Shown one piece after another: positions 37,678 to 47,453 of a DNA stretch of 64,000 nucleotides (its first letter is position 1; the number at the start of each line of letters is the position of its first letter). Position numbers and translations under genes: made by a program. The notes beneath the pieces were generated by a model. It was not told where the DNA came from. It worked only from the letters and a program-made list of their open reading frames with translations, and searched no databases. Where the stretch lies: positions 744,001 to 808,000 of the forward strand of contig JAYKYS010000014.1 of the NCBI GenBank assembly GCA_036924285.1. The letters run 5' to 3'. This stretch comes from Asterella californica (lineage: Eukaryota; Streptophyta; Marchantiopsida; Marchantiales; Aytoniaceae).

Positions 37678-40044
37678 ATGGCCGAGAGACAAGGAGTTGG
37701 AAACCCTTCGGGCACGATTCCGCTGCAGCTTGATCCTGCTATAGGGCAAATGTTCCAAGCATTTGCTCTGTACATGGATCAACAACAAGCTGTTCAGCGA
37801 AAGGAGGCGATGGCTACCAAGGCTTTGCATTCGGTGGTGGGGACATTGGATCAATTTGAAGGGAGAAACATCTCCAAGTACCTGAAGTTCTATTCTCGAG
37901 AGATGGAGTTGAGTAACGTACCAGAGAGGGAGATGGTACGGACGTTTGAGCTCGCTGTTGTCCCGGAGTTACGGGAACATGTGAAGGGGCTCATTCAAGC
38001 TCATGGGGCTAACTGGGAGGAGTTTTCTCTTCAGTTGAAGGAGGAATACTCTTTGGAGGATGCAGATCGAGTGACTAAGAAGTCATTCATGAAGTGGGTG
38101 AACAAACCCAACAAGGAACTAGTTACTACCGAACTACTTCGGGAGTTTGAGAGACAGTTTCTTCAACTATCTCGGATGGAGAAGCTCACACTTGAGAATG
38201 ACAAAGTGGAGCTATTTTTACAGTCAGCCAACAGCGAGCTACAAAGGGAGTTAGAGTTGCTGTTGGAAGATCGGACGAAAGACAATGGTCTTACATCTGA
38301 TTGGAAGAACGTTAGCGAAGCAGTGGGAGTACTTGCGAAGCGAGAATATCGAAGAGGGAAGGTGGTTGTGACTCAAGCACCAAGACCACCGCCTATTATG
38401 ATACCACGAAGGCAACCAACGGTGCAGACTGCTCCTCTACCTACTATTTCACTTCCTACTATTTCTATCACTACGGTTGTACCACAGCGGAATCAAGCAA
38501 TGGAAGATTTGGAGAAGAAGATGAGAGACTTACAGATCAAGTTGACAAGGTTGGAGGAGAAGGATGGGGCACCTGAAGGGAGACCTGCACCAAAACAAGG
38601 ATATGTTCAGAGGTGTATTTGGTGTGACAACACCGACCATCAACGGAAGGAATGTGGGAGTTTCACTGATGCCTTGCAGCAAGGTATAATTTTCTGGAAG
38701 GAAGGAAAGATCGCCTTGAGAGACAACGGAGAGACTCTGAGGACCAACTTCGGTAGAGGAGGGATGAAGAAAGTTTTGGAGGATCATCTAACAATGCATG
38801 ATGTGGCATCGGTAGAAGTTTCTACCTATGGAGTCGAGGTGATTAGCAAAAAGGAGAGTGCCTTTTTGAAACATGAGGATACCACTGATATGTGGAGTCA
38901 CGCTGTGAGCACGAACAGAAAAGGGAAAATGGCAAGGGAGGAGTTGCTCAGAACAGCCACAGCAATCAGGAGTGCTACTGGATGGGATGATCCCGTAGAT
39001 GCTATGTCCGTTCATGCCTACGTAGCCAAGGCTCAACATGAAGCTATCATGGAAGAGAAGCGTAGGAGAGACGAGGCTGGTCCAAGTGAGGAGAGAGCGG
39101 CTCCCAAGAGGCAACTAAGAGGAGATAGACTCCGACTGGAGACTGCACCTCTACGAGAAGAAGCTATGGATGACGTCCTACCTTCTGGGAGTGCAGAGAA
39201 GGGTAAGGGTAGGGAGAAGGGCAAAGCTCCCATGTATAAGCTGCAATCAGACATTGAAGCAGCAACCAACATGAAAGAGGTGTTGCAGGAGAAGGTGCTC
39301 AATACAAAGATTGAGTTTACCTTGCGAGAGATCCTCGGGATTGCGAAGAAGGAGTTTCATGATGTCATCATCGACATTATCAAGCGGAAGAGACAATTGA
39401 CGGGAGAGACCGCAGTGTCCAGTGCTCTAGACACAGTGATTACAGAGGAAGAGGAGCGAGAGTTGGTTCATTCTTACAACACTCGTAAAGTTCGGTTTGA
39501 TGTGGATAAGGAAGAGGACGATAAGATCTCTAGTCATTACACTAGAGGGCATTGGGCAAGAGCCACTACTGAAACCTTAGTGAATGTAGGAGAGATGAAA
39601 GATCCGGTGGTTGCTCTCATCGATCATGGATCTGAGATCAATATTGTCTCTAAAGACATCTACAAGCAGGGTGGATGGCCTGTTGATATAGATCATGGTT
39701 GGATGATCCGAGCAGCAAACAACACACGAGGAGAACTCTATGGTGCTTGTCCGGATGTGAAGGTGAAGATAGGGAATGTGGTACTTGAACAAAACTTCTT
39801 TGTTCAAGATACTACTTCCTATCCGGTTATTCTTGGTCAACCATTCATTACAGCTGTAAGGATGGAGACTAAGGTGTTGGATGACGGTTCTGCTTATGCT
39901 CGGATCAGGAGTCAGGATGGCAAAACAACGGTACAGTTCTTGACTGTGTCTGCTAATCATGAGCGTAACCGAGATTACTTGCGGAGCGTGTCTCTACCCA
40001 GAGTCACTGAAGAGTTTAAGGATTTTTCCAGAGGGCCACTATAG
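37678..40044 (+). CDS. gag-protease polyprotein (copy 1), intact
   Basis: 788 codons from ATG 37,678. The N-terminal ~270 residues form a helical capsid-like region (FKDFS-type motifs absent; FEGRNISKYLKFYSREME present). A CCHC knuckle CIWCDNTDHQRKEC lies near residue 313-326, followed by a lysine/glutamate-rich linker. Near residue 640 is an aspartic protease with ALIDHGSEIN and PVILGQPFI; the usual D-S/T-G reads D-H-G. The ORF ends at TAG 40,042. Pol lies in the -1 frame, open from 40,020, so Gag-Pol probably arises by -1 frameshifting. The frame is uninterrupted, unlike every other element here. Confidence 0.9.
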   Translation: MAERQGVGNPSGTIPLQLDPAIGQMFQAFALYMDQQQAVQRKEAMATKALHSVVGTLDQFEGRNISKYLKFYSREMELSNVPEREMVRTFELAVVPELREHVKGLIQAHGANWEEFSLQLKEEYSLEDADRVTKKSFMKWVNKPNKELVTTELLREFERQFLQLSRMEKLTLENDKVELFLQSANSELQRELELLLEDRTKDNGLTSDWKNVSEAVGVLAKREYRRGKVVVTQAPRPPPIMIPRRQPTVQTAPLPTISLPTISITTVVPQRNQAMEDLEKKMRDLQIKLTRLEEKDGAPEGRPAPKQGYVQRCIWCDNTDHQRKECGSFTDALQQGIIFWKEGKIALRDNGETLRTNFGRGGMKKVLEDHLTMHDVASVEVSTYGVEVISKKESAFLKHEDTTDMWSHAVSTNRKGKMAREELLRTATAIRSATGWDDPVDAMSVHAYVAKAQHEAIMEEKRRRDEAGPSEERAAPKRQLRGDRLRLETAPLREEAMDDVLPSGSAEKGKGREKGKAPMYKLQSDIEAATNMKEVLQEKVLNTKIEFTLREILGIAKKEFHDVIIDIIKRKRQLTGETAVSSALDTVITEEEERELVHSYNTRKVRFDVDKEEDDKISSHYTRGHWARATTETLVNVGEMKDPVVALIDHGSEINIVSKDIYKQGGWPVDIDHGWMIRAANNTRGELYGACPDVKVKIGNVVLEQNFFVQDTTSYPVILGQPFITAVRMETKVLDDGSAYARIRSQDGKTTVQFLTVSANHERNRDYLRSVSLPRVTEEFKDFSRGPL

Positions 40045-43000
40045 AGCGAGAGTATAGTGGTACCGATACACAAGAGAATGTACTCTCGTTGGAGAAGGAT
40101 AGTGCCTTTTGTACAGGAGTGGTGAGATATTCGGAGAGTGGATTTGCTGTGTATACACAGCTTGCTGATCTTCAGAAATGGGAGAAGAAAGCTGTGCAAA
40201 GAACCCAAAAAGATCTAAAAAAGGTTGGTGTGCTTAGTGAGGAGGATAAGATAGAGGGCGTTTACATGGAGATGGATTTGGATGATCCTTTGGAAGAACT
40301 TCGTAAGGCTGAACAAGGGAATGAAGACCAAGTTGTCTACATACGTTCTATGGAGCTTTACTCGGCTATAGAGTCATTCCAGATACCTGAAGTCAGAGTT
40401 GAGACCAGGTATAAAACGGTGGATAAAAAGGTGAAGCCGGTTGCACAACCGCTACCTAGCGACTCTGACCAACGAGTTCAACAAGCCTCAAAGGAGAAGA
40501 GCTTACGGTATCCTGATCAGATAGGTCACAAGTTTACAGAAGCTACGCTTAAGGAGTTGAAGGTTGGTTCTACAGATTTTCTTCTACCTGCTGAGGAGAA
40601 GGAGTTCAAGGAGATGTTAAGTAGGCACGGGAAAACATTTGCTTTTGAGCCTTCAGATATTGGGTGTGTAGATCCAAGCGTTGTAGCACCGATGATCATA
40701 TTTACGGTACCGCATACGCCTTGGGACTTGAGACCAATTCCCGTACCTAGGGCACATCTGCCTAAGCTTATGGAGTTTCTAAAGGAGAAGATGCGGATGA
40801 GAATCCTTGAGCCATCGTTTGCACCGTATTCCAACCGCTGGTTTACAGTGCCGAAGAAGAGCGGAGCGCTACGGTTCATTCAGGATATGCAACCGGTGAA
40901 TCAGGTGACCATCAGAAATACGGGGATCGGACCTATTGTGGGGGAGTTTGCTGAAGCATTCGCTGGTAGAGCCATTTACTCGATAGGAGACCTTTACTCT
41001 GGATACGATCAGTTTCAGCTTGCTGAAAAGAGTAGAGATGTCACTACTATGAGGACACCGTTGGGTTTGGTGAGGATGTGCACATTGCCGCAGGGGGCAA
41101 CAAATTCTGTTGCACACATGATGAACGGGATGAACAAAGTTCTTCGAGACTTCATCCCGGAGAAGACCATGCCTTTCTTAGATGACATTCCAATCAAAGG
41201 ATGTGTAGAGGAGCAGAAGGATGAGAGAGTCGATCAGAGGGGGTGTCGAAAATTTGTGGCTGATCATATTCTAGATTGTGATCAGATTTTATCACGGCTC
41301 GGGGAGGTTCACTTGACACTATCTGGTGCTAAGTCTTCGTTTGGAGTTCGAGAAGTTGTGATTGTGGGGCACTTATGCGGATGGTTTGGTCGCAAACCTG
41401 ATCCTAACAAGGTGGATGCCATACAGCGGATGAAGGACACATGTAGCTCAACAACAGAGGTGCGAAGGTTCTTAGGAGCTTGCGTGTTTTATCATGTGTG
41501 GATTCCTCATTTTGCTCATGTATCAGATCCACTCTATGGTCTTTTACGGAAGAGCACGAAGTTCAGATGGGAGGAGAGGCATATCGAAGCGGTGCAGAAG
41601 CTGAAGCAGTTGTTGTCTTCTCCACCTGTGCTACGAAGGATGAGTTATGAAGATGGCAAACACGTGATAATCACGGTTGATACAAGTCTGATAGCCATTG
41701 GGTGGGCAGTGGGACAAGATGATGAGGATGGAAACCGGTTTGCAATCAGATTTGGAGCCAAAGTGTTGAGTGAACGACAGCGAAACTACCCACAAGTAAA
41801 GCGAGAGCTATGGGGGGTAGTTACTGCGATGAAAGTTGAGAAGGACTATTTGATTGGAGCACCGGTGATAGTGGAGACGGATTGTTTGCCACTGTTAGGG
41901 ATGATTACGAATTGTAACACCCCTGATATCGCTATGTTGCGATGGATTGCCTATATCAAGTCATTGACTCCGGAATTTAGACACATAGCGGGAAAAGATA
42001 ACCCGGTAGCAGATATGTTGTCTAGGGCCAGATATGAGGATGAAGAGGATTTGACAGAAGACACAGAGGATATAGGCACGACCGTCTTTTGTAGAGCTCA
42101 GAAGGGAATGAAGGAGCATCAAAACTCATTCATGGAGGAGCTATACGAAGGAGAATGGTTAGACATTGAGCGTTATCTTGGTTCGCTGACCAAGCAACCA
42201 GAATGGAATGATGCTCAGTTCAAACAGATCAGGAGGAAGGCTTACAACTACATACAACAAGGGGGCTATCTGTGGAAGCGCGTCAAGCGGAGTGGCGAGA
42301 TGCCGCAACGGGTTGTGTGTAAGCAAGAGATGCAAACCCAGCTCATTCAAGAATTCCATGAGAGCTTATGGGCTGGACATCGGGGTATTTATGCCACCTT
42401 TACCAAACTCAAAGAGAGATATTGGTGGCGTAACATGTACAGAGATGTAGTGCGATTTGTGGAGACGGGTGTAACTTGTCAGATGTACTCTGACATCCGA
42501 CATCGAGATGAGCTTCATCCTACGTATCCACTTGCAATGCATTACAAGTGGGTAGTAGATCTGGTTACGATGCCGGTTGGGATATGGCAGATGAGATACT
42601 TGGTTTTGGCACGGGAGGATCTATCGAACCAAGTCGAAGGACGCGCTCTGCGCACAAACACTACAGAAGGGGTGTGCAGATTTCTACTTGAAGATGTGAT
42701 CTGCAGATACGGATGTGTTGGGAAGATTACAGCAGACCGCGGAGAACTGAATGCTCACGAAGCTGATATGTTCTTCAAGAGGCGGGGAATCAAGTTAGCT
42801 CTTACCATGGCTTACAACCCAGAAGGAAATGCGAAGAGTGAGCGCGGTCATCCTCCCATCAGGAAAGCGATTGTGAAAGCTTGCAATGGAAGAGTGAGAG
42901 AATGGCCAAGGCTTCTACCATTTGCTCTATGGGCCGATCGTACAACTCATAGCTCGGTGACCGGATACATGCCAGCAGAACTAATGCAAGGGCAAAAACC

Positions 43001-43541
43001 GATCATGCCTATCGAAGAGCAAATACCTACTTGGAGTGTTCTACCTTGGGAAGATAATCTCTCTAGAGAGGATCTTCTCGCTCTTAGGATTCGTCAGTTG
43101 GAGCGGAGACCAGAGGATGTAGAGCTAGCTCTGGAACGGTTACAAAAAGCTCGCTTGAAGAACAAAGACAGATTTGATAAGCGACATCGACTACGACCTA
43201 AGAAGATTCAGGAAGAGGATTGGGTGTTGGTATATGATAGCAGCTTGGATAACCAACATAGAGCGTTGAGAAAGTTTTCTAAACGCTGGTTTGGGCCTTA
43301 CGTGATTGTTCGTATTCATGACAACGCCACATACGTACTACGTGAGTTGGATGGTGCACGGCTTAAAGTTCCGATTGCAGGAAAACGGATAAAACTCTTT
43401 AAGCGACGAGGTGAAGACCTAGACATTGAAGAGATCAGTATCGAGTTTGATCTCTCTCAAGATCAAGATGAGAGTCTAGATGAGAGCGTAGAACCCGAGG
43501 GAGAGACTCCCGAAGAAGAAGATGAGGAAGAAGTGGTATGA
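40020..43541 (+). CDS. pol (RT, RNase H, integrase), copy 1, intact frame
   Basis: Open from 40,020 to TGA 43,539, with no early ATG; expressed as a Gag-Pol fusion by inference. RT: VPKKSGALRFIQDMQPVN, SIGDLYSGYDQFQLA, LPQGATNSV and FLDDIP (41,174-41,191). RNase H: VDTSLIAIGW near 41,678 and a VETD motif. Integrase: HESLWAGH, then CQMY near 42,475 where the HHCC zinc motif should read CxxC (last Cys replaced by Tyr, TGC to TAC), then catalytic VVDLV, ADRGE and KSERGH. The C-terminal region has RFGPY-like WFGPYVIVRIHD and an acidic tail; I see no chromodomain. The frame is complete, but the lost zinc ligand may disable integration. Confidence 0.9.
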   Translation, partial: GFFQRATIEREYSGTDTQENVLSLEKDSAFCTGVVRYSESGFAVYTQLADLQKWEKKAVQRTQKDLKKVGVLSEEDKIEGVYMEMDLDDPLEELRKAEQGNEDQVVYIRSMELYSAIESFQIPEVRVETRYKTVDKKVKPVAQPLPSDSDQRVQQASKEKSLRYPDQIGHKFTEATLKELKVGSTDFLLPAEEKEFKEMLSRHGKTFAFEPSDIGCVDPSVVAPMIIFTVPHTPWDLRPIPVPRAHLPKLMEFLKEKMRMRILEPSFAPYSNRWFTVPKKSGALRFIQDMQPVNQVTIRNTGIGPIVGEFAEAFAGRAIYSIGDLYSGYDQFQLAEKSRDVTTMRTPLGLVRMCTLPQGATNSVAHMMNGMNKVLRDFIPEKTMPFLDDIPIKGCVEEQKDERVDQRGCRKFVADHILDCDQILSRLGEVHLTLSGAKSSFGVREVVIVGHLCGWFGRKPDPNKVDAIQRMKDTCSSTTEVRRFLGACVFYHVWIPHFAHVSDPLYGLLRKSTKFRWEERHIEAVQKLKQLLSSPPVLRRMSYEDGKHVIITVDTSLIAIGWAVGQDDEDGNRFAIRFGAKVLSERQRNYPQVKRELWGVVTAMKVEKDYLIGAPVIVETDCLPLLGMITNCNTPDIAMLRWIAYIKSLTPEFRHIAGKDNPVADMLSRARYEDEEDLTEDTEDIGTTVFCRAQKGMKEHQNSFMEELYEGEWLDIERYLGSLTKQPEWNDAQFKQIRRKAYNYIQQGGYLWKRVKRSGEMPQRVVCKQEMQTQLIQEFHESLWAGHRGIYATFTKLKERYWWRNMYRDVVRFVETGVTCQMYSDIRHRDELHPTYPLAMHYKWVVDLVTMPVGIWQMRYLVLAREDLSNQVEGRALRTNTTEGVCRFLLEDVICRYGCVGKITADRGELNAHEADMFFKRRGIKLALTMAYNPEGNAKSERGHPPIRKAIVKACNGRVREWPRLLPFALWADRTTHSSVTGYMPAELMQGQKPIMPIEEQIPTWSVLPWEDNLSREDLLALRIRQLERRPEDVELALERLQKARLKNKDRFDKRHRLRPKKIQEEDWVLVYDSSLDNQHRALRKFSKRWFGPYVIVRIHDNATYVLRELDGARLKVPIAGKRIKLFKRRGEDLDIEEISIEFDLSQDQDESLDESVEPEGETPEEEDEEEVV
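40023..40060 (+). promoter_or_regulatory. candidate -1 ribosomal frameshift signal
   Basis: TTTTTCC at 40,023-40,029 is followed, after a 6-nt spacer, by a perfect 8-bp stem CCACTATA (40,036-40,043) and TATAGTGG (40,053-40,060) with a 9-nt loop. The pol frame has a stop at 40,017-40,019 and gag stops at 40,042, so any -1 shift must occur in this 22-nt window. The heptamer is not canonical (U UUU UCC rather than U UUU UUN). Confidence 0.55.
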
Positions 43542-43590
43542 TGCCAACCACAACGTATGATTAGGTTGGTGCATACCAGAGGATGCACAG

Positions 43591-43606
43591 GTTCAGAGGG
43601 GGTGGA
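43591..43606 (+). other. polypurine tract before the second LTR
   Basis: GTTCAGAGGGGGTGGA lies immediately upstream of the TGTCGTG start of the repeat at 43,607, the expected plus-strand primer position. Confidence 0.8.
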
Positions 43607-43852
43607 TGTCGTGTTGTGGATTGGCTAGGGTGTGAAACCACCACATATCCTTCGTACGTGTTTGGTGTTGAGGAGCCATTGGGACCTTATCGTGTCAAAA
43701 GATAAGGCTCCACGTGGACGATCCGTGTACTCTTCGCTGAGTGGAGATAAGAGTAGTACTCTTGTCGTCACATGTGAGATTGATGTATAAGAAGAGAGGT
43801 GCGCGGAGCTTGAGGGATAGAGTGTAGAGTATCCAAGTCTAGTGGGGTGTGA

Positions 43853-44110
43853 TCAGTATCATCGGATGAAGTAAGCGGCAGTGCGAGTGGTAGGCATGAA
43901 CGGAGAACCTTTCGTGCTCCTGATCTTCCACTTGCGCATCCGTTCGTCATTAAGATCCATTGTTTGCCGCGAGATCACTTTCGAGTATTTACGCTAGCTC
44001 ATTGGGGAGAGTCGTTTATGGCTACGGTGATGGCTACTCCGGATCCTATCGTTCTTCCCATTGTCATTTACAACGCTGTTTGGGATCTTACTGTCTACAT
44101 CTTGCTTTGA
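43853..44110 (+). CDS. orfA (copy 2)
   Basis: Same 258-nt open region as copy 1, between TGA 43,850 and TGA 44,108, with a few amino-acid changes (for example HLGESF to HWGESF). It ends in the same WDLTVYILL. Again there is no ATG ahead of the conserved domain. Confidence 0.6.
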   Translation, partial: SVSSDEVSGSASGRHERRTFRAPDLPLAHPFVIKIHCLPRDHFRVFTLAHWGESFMATVMATPDPIVLPIVIYNAVWDLTVYILL

Positions 44111-44116
44111 TGTGGT

Positions 44117-44332
44117 ATGGATCCTCCGTTGGATCTGAACTTCCCAGCGAGAGTTCCGTTCAACACTTGGGTCGAAATACGATGTTACAGTCGTCCAAAG
44201 GTGCCGCATCGTGAGTTTGTCGTGAGGAACTTTGGTGAGGATTATTATAACCAGATAATAGCTTCATCTGTTCCTTTTGTAGTTCCGTTTATTGTCAACC
44301 GTTTTAGAGTCGGGATTCTGACTCTCTATTGA
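44117..44332 (+). CDS. orfB (copy 2)
   Basis: 71 residues, identical to copy 1 except for one Ser to Pro change near residue 10. It starts 6 nt after the orfA stop. It has stayed open in both copies although gag of copy 2 is broken, but the copies are too similar for this to prove selection. Confidence 0.65.
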   Translation: MDPPLDLNFPARVPFNTWVEIRCYSRPKVPHREFVVRNFGEDYYNQIIASSVPFVVPFIVNRFRVGILTLY

Positions 44333-45107
44333 GCGTAGTTTGTACTTCGTGTTTACGTGCTTCGTGGTTGACGGCATCGTCAACGGCACGTGTTTGGAGT
44401 TTGTTCAATATAAACTTTGGGGCCTAAATGGTACTCTTGGATAAAAATTTGTTCTTTGTGTGTTTGTCATGTGAGTGAAGACAAAAACCTTTTTGTCAAC
44501 TTGTTTCTCATTGGTCGAAAGTTTGACCAATCACCTTCTACCAAGTTCCTTTCACGTTTTCAAGGGTAGAGGCACTTCCCGTGGTCCATTCGCGGAGTGT
44601 GAGATATGGTTGGAAAGCTTGGGAGACGAGGATGCCCGTGGACTCAATGGTTGCTCGATTTGAAGCACGGATGAGAATGTTTCGATCAATTGAAGCTGAG
44701 GGGGTCAAATTCGTGACCAATTTTATTTCCGTGAGGTCTTTGTCACTTTCTGGGAGTTCTGTGAGGTTGCTGGAGATGAATTGACTGTTGCTGGAAAGCT
44801 CTTGAGATGGGCTTGCCGATGGACTCAGAGATCAATCGATTCCAAGCCGGAGTGAAAAAGTTATGGCCGGTTGAAGTTGGATGTCTCAAATCGGAGACTA
44901 TGATAGTAGGCGACTGTAAACATGAGACATTGAGAGAGATATGGAGAGTTTGAGGTCGAATTTCGATATGAAACCTTCCAGGGTCTGAGAAGGTACAGTC
45001 AGCTACCTACCTGTGAAATTTGAGACCATTTGGATTATTGGGTTGAAGGGAAACGTTGTTTTTTTGCACAAGGGTCTGCATATCGCCTTGTGTCATTAAC
45101 GAAAAGG

Positions 45108-45453
45108 GCTTGGATCATTCCGAGAGTTTGGTTGAGGATCTGCTGGTGAAATTTTACAGAGTGGTAGTGATGGTGACTCATTAGCTTCCTGAGAAGTTTG
45201 AGCCGTTTTGATCGAGCGGTTTGTGAGGAATCGAACAGCAAAGTTCAGTCGAAATAGTATCATGTTATAAAAACAGCGATAAGGGTTTGATCGTTCCGAG
45301 AGTTTGGTTGAGGATCTGCTGGTGAAATTTTACAGAGTGGTAGTGATGGTGACACATTAGCTTCCTGAGAAGTTTGAGCTGTTTTGATGGAGTGGTTTGT
45401 GAGAAATCGAACAACAAAGTTCTGTTGAAATAGTATCATGTTATAGAAACAGC
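45108..45453 (+). repeat. 176-bp tandem repeat, two copies
   Basis: Units start at 45,108 and 45,285. They correspond to the first and last of the three units in copy 1. The copy-number difference is the main structural difference between the two leaders. Confidence 0.9.
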
Positions 45454-46186
45454 GAACTTTGGAAGGGCATAGATGCCAACTCAGAGATGATCTCTCTGCA
45501 TGTAATACTTTAATAGAGAGATTATTCTACAGGCTATCTGCTGGCCTTGGTTTCATCTCATTCTGAGCTGTGGTTGAGGAGTGACAGTGAGGTAAAGTTG
45601 AGAGGTTCTTGCTCCGAAAGGCGCAAGAGTTAAGACTCTTTTGAAGAACAGGTCGACCTGGAGGTTTTGCCAGTGCTTCAGAGCACTTGATCATGGATAT
45701 GGAGAGTTGTTGACTGTATTTCCTGTGTTTGGATCCTCTTCATACCCGCATGCTTGTTTGTACGCTCAGTTGGTTTTGATTGGATTTGTGTGCGGGCGTT
45801 GCGCTTAGGTTTCTTTTCTATTAGGAGTGCTGGTATTTCTCTTGTGGTGAGGCTGGAGTGATGACCAGCAGACCCAAGAGTGCTTGCGGTGATGGCAGGA
45901 ACAGGTTGCCCGTGCTTGTTACCCCGGTTCTGTTCCTAGTCGAGTAGGAGAGAGATCTGCCGAGAGGACGTGAGGATATCGTAGCGAGAAAGGTTCAAAG
46001 TGTACTTGGAGATCAGAGAGAGGTTCGGGTGGTCACTGGTTCTGAGTCACGGAGTGCGACACGTACTCTCTACAGCTAGATACCCGGTGTATTCCCAGAT
46101 AAGAAAGCACGTCACACGACAGTTGGTGAACTCGACGTGAAACTTCTGGGGTGGAGAGTTAGTGAAGTTCTTCTCAGAACTTTACC

Positions 46187-47453
46187 ATGGCCGAGAGACA
46201 AAGAGTTGGAAACCCTTCGGGCACGATTCCGCTGCAGCTTGATCCTGCTGTAGGGCAAATGTTCCAAGCATTTGCTCTGTACATGGATCAACAACAAGTT
46301 GTTCAGCGAAAGGAGGCGATGGCTACCAAGGCTTTGCATTCGGTGGTGGGGACATTGGATCAGTTTGAAGGGAGAAACATCTCCAAGTACCTAAGTTCTA
46401 TTCTCGAGAGATGGAGTTGAGTAACGTACCAGAGAGGGAGATGGTACGGACGTTTGAGCTCGCTGTTGTCCCGGAGTTACGGGAACATGTGAAGGGGCTC
46501 ATTCAAGCTCATGGGGCTAACTGGGAGGAGTTTTCTCTTCAGTTGAAGGAGGAATACTCTTTGGAGGATGCAGATCGAGTGACTAAGAAGTCATTCATGG
46601 AGTGGGTGAACAAACCCAACAAGGAACTAGTTACTACCGAACTACTTCGGGAGTTTGAGAGACAGTTTCTTCAACTATCTCGGATGGAGAAGCTCACACT
46701 TGAGAATGACAAAGTGGAGCTATTTTTACAGTCAGCCAACAGCGAGCTACAAAGGGAGTTAGAGTTGCTGTTGGAAGATCGGACGAAAGACAATGGTCTT
46801 ACATCTGATTGGAAGAACGTTAGCGAAGCAGTGGGAGTACTTGCGAAGCGAGAATATCGAAGAGGGAAGGTGGTTGTGACTCAAGCACCAAGACCACCGC
46901 CTATTGTGATACCACGAAGGCAACCAACGGTGCAGACTGCTCCTCTACCTACTATTTCACTTCCTACTATTCCTATCACTACGGTTGTACCACAGCGGAA
47001 TCAAGCAATGGAAGATTTGGAGAAGAAGATGAGAGACTTACAGATCAAGTTGACAAGGTTGGAGGAGAAGGATGGGGCACCTGAAGGGAGACCTGCACCA
47101 AAACAAGGATATGTTCAGAGGTGTATTTGGTGTGACAACACCGACCATCAACGGAAGGAATGCGGGAGTTTCACTGATGCCTTGCAGCAAGGTATAATTT
47201 TCTGGAAGGAAGGAAAGATCGCCTTGAGAGACAACGGAGAGACTCTGAGGACCAACTTCGGTAGAGGAGGGATGAAGAAAGTTTTGGAGGATCATCTAAC
47301 AATGCATGATGTGGCATCGGTAGAAGTTTCTACCTATGGAGTCGAGGTGATTAGCAAAAAGGAGAGTGCCTTTTTGAAACATGAGGATACCACTGATATG
47401 TGGAGTCACGCTGTGAGCACGAACAGAAAGGGGAAAATGGCAAGGGAGGAGTC
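46187..47453 (+). pseudogene. gag (copy 2), frameshifted and truncated
   Basis: Same start as copy 1 gag (ATG 46,187). A single-base deletion near 46,391 (AAGTACCTAAG against AAGTACCTGAAG) shifts the frame after ~68 codons. The rest, including the CCHC knuckle (about 47,120-47,163), reads in the original frame from 46,411. Homology to copy 1 stops at 47,453, equivalent to 38,943, where minus-strand sequence of the chromodomain element begins. The protease and all of pol are missing. Confidence 0.9.

Larger units (their letters stand above)
43607..46186 (+). repeat. LTR plus leader, copy 2
   Basis: Nearly identical to 34,923-37,677 but about 175 bp shorter, because one 176-bp repeat is absent. 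Downstream of it the gag leader continues as in copy 1, so this LTR is shared between the first element and the tandem second copy. Confidence 0.88.
34923..47453 (+). mobile_element. nested gypsy element: one full copy plus a truncated tandem copy
   Basis: Structure: LTR start (34,923), leader with orfA/orfB and 176-bp repeats, intact gag, intact pol, polypurine tract, second LTR start (43,607), a second leader and gag that stop abruptly at 47,453. The two repeats are nearly identical, but copy 2 has a 1-nt gag deletion and one fewer 176-bp repeat. The RT (IPYxDD region reads PFLDDIPIKG, preceded by LPQGATNSV) resembles gypsy lineages known to me mainly from fungi and early-diverging plants. 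The right LTR is missing. The target duplication should be around 34,918-34,922, with no partner left. Confidence 0.88.

Noticed and set aside
34923..47453. Tandem duplication as an assembly error
   Set aside because: The copies differ by a 1-nt deletion, substitutions and repeat number, so they look like distinct copies. Only long reads can settle it fully.
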